Source of the DNA: CAYSYY01 sp964576115 [NCBI: uncultured Gemmatimonadota bacterium]
Lineage (GTDB): Bacteria; Blakebacterota; Blakebacteria; Blakebacterales
Assembly: GCA_964576115.1 (NCBI GenBank)
Contig: CAZNUA010000017.1
Span: 1,837 to 45,890, forward strand
Direction: 5' to 3'
Length of the DNA: 44,054 bases
In this document: positions 43,831-44,054 of the stretch, in pieces
How positions within the stretch are numbered: position 1 is the stretch's first letter
How the letters are laid out: each line of letters begins with the position of its first letter
Translations under genes and position numbers: made by a program
Notes under the pieces: generated by a model
The model's input: only the letters and a program-made list of their open reading frames with translations
The model's database searches: none
Told to the model about the DNA's origin: nothing

Positions 43831-43860
43831 GGCCCCGAACCGCCACTGCGATCCGGGGCC
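43831..43860 (-). other. 13-bp GC-rich hairpin in the miaB leader
   Basis: The 30 bases fold into a 13-bp stem (two G-U pairs, seven of the outer pairs perfect G-C) with a four-base loop. It starts 23 bases after the upstream stop and ends before the miaB ribosome site. No U-tract follows on the minus strand, so it is not a classical terminator; a weak terminator, attenuator or RNA-stabilising stem are alternatives. Confidence 0.6.
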
Positions 43861-43883
43861 GCATGAGCGTTTCATCACCAGGG

Positions 43884-44054
43884 CTATTTCTCCTTCTTGT
43901 CCTTCTTTTCCTTTTTCACCGCCTTTTTCTTTTTCGCCCTGGTTTTCTTCTCAGCCGGTTCAGCGGCCGGTTCGTCGCCCTCGTCGGGCTGATCTGCGGC
44001 GTCCTCGTCGGCGGTTTCGGTCTGCTCGGGCTCCTCCGGTTCTTCCGGTTCCTC
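43884..44054 (-). CDS. C-terminal tail of a gene running off the right edge
   Basis: Only the last 56 codons and the TAG at 43886-43884 are visible; the frame is open to the edge. The sequence is low-complexity: first acidic and Pro-rich (EEPEEPEEPEQTETADED), then strongly basic (KKKKAVKKEKKDKKEK). Charged tails like this occur on ribosomal proteins, translation factors and chaperones in high-GC bacteria, but no family can be named from the tail alone. It is co-directional with miaB. Confidence 0.65.
   Translation of the reverse strand, partial: EEPEEPEEPEQTETADEDAADQPDEGDEPAAEPAEKKTRAKKKKAVKKEKKDKKEK

Overview
The window is a gene-dense, high-GC stretch of bacterial chromosome (by eye roughly two thirds G+C). 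I found no rRNA, tRNA, CRISPR array, transposase or phage gene, and no gap over 300 bases without a gene. Almost every gene is a recognisable core gene. Several exported proteins have the style of the FCB superphylum and its uncultivated relatives: six-bladed/NHL beta-propeller proteins, an MXAN_6640-type metalloprotease ending in an NYPNPF FlgD-like tail, and a DUF6125-like cytosolic protein. My tentative placement is an uncultivated Gram-negative lineage near Gemmatimonadota, Latescibacterota, Eiseniibacteriota or Krumholzibacteriota. The sequence alone does not settle this.

Layout. Positions 1-1107 hold the 3' part of an exported beta-propeller gene (+). A long leftward series follows, from 24816 down to 1280: comM, recN, pgsA, uvrC, xerD, cca, a site-2-type protease, a small tail-anchored protein, pilB, pilT, pilC, pilS, pilR, an exported metalloprotease, an exported NHL protein, a polyprenol/diacylglycerol kinase-like membrane protein, an unknown 153-residue protein and era. 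After a 91-bp gap come a TPR membrane protein, an L,D-transpeptidase and a lower-GC lipoprotein. Many neighbours overlap by 4 bases (ATGA or GTGA), which suggests translational coupling. Divergent from comM is a membrane glycosyltransferase (24868-26046, +). Next is a leftward set, rnr - purF - FAD-dependent geranylgeranyl-reductase-like oxidoreductase (30548 to 26150). A rightward group follows: exported M24 peptidase, cation-chloride-cotransporter-like transporter, exported S9 peptidase (30677-37198). A DUF6125-like gene (-) and an exported metallo-beta-lactamase-fold protein (+) diverge from a shared 134-bp gap. The right end is leftward: miaB, a TPR/SPOR protein, mutS, plus the 3' end of one more gene at the edge.

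How the genes work together. pilB/pilT/pilC are the extension motor, retraction motor and platform of a type IV pilus, and pilS/pilR is the matching sensor and sigma-54 activator. No pilin or secretin gene lies in the window. comM, recN, xerD and uvrC handle DNA, so the comM-to-pilC run could serve DNA uptake as well as repair (inference). The M24 and S9 enzymes look like a secreted peptide-degrading pair. 

I see no clearly new defence or mobile system. The most unusual points are an RNase R-like enzyme lacking its N-terminal cold-shock domains, a 9-bp inverted repeat between rnr and the M24 gene, coupling of a secreted protease to the pilus regulators, two unrecognised small conserved-looking genes, and a 13-bp hairpin before miaB.
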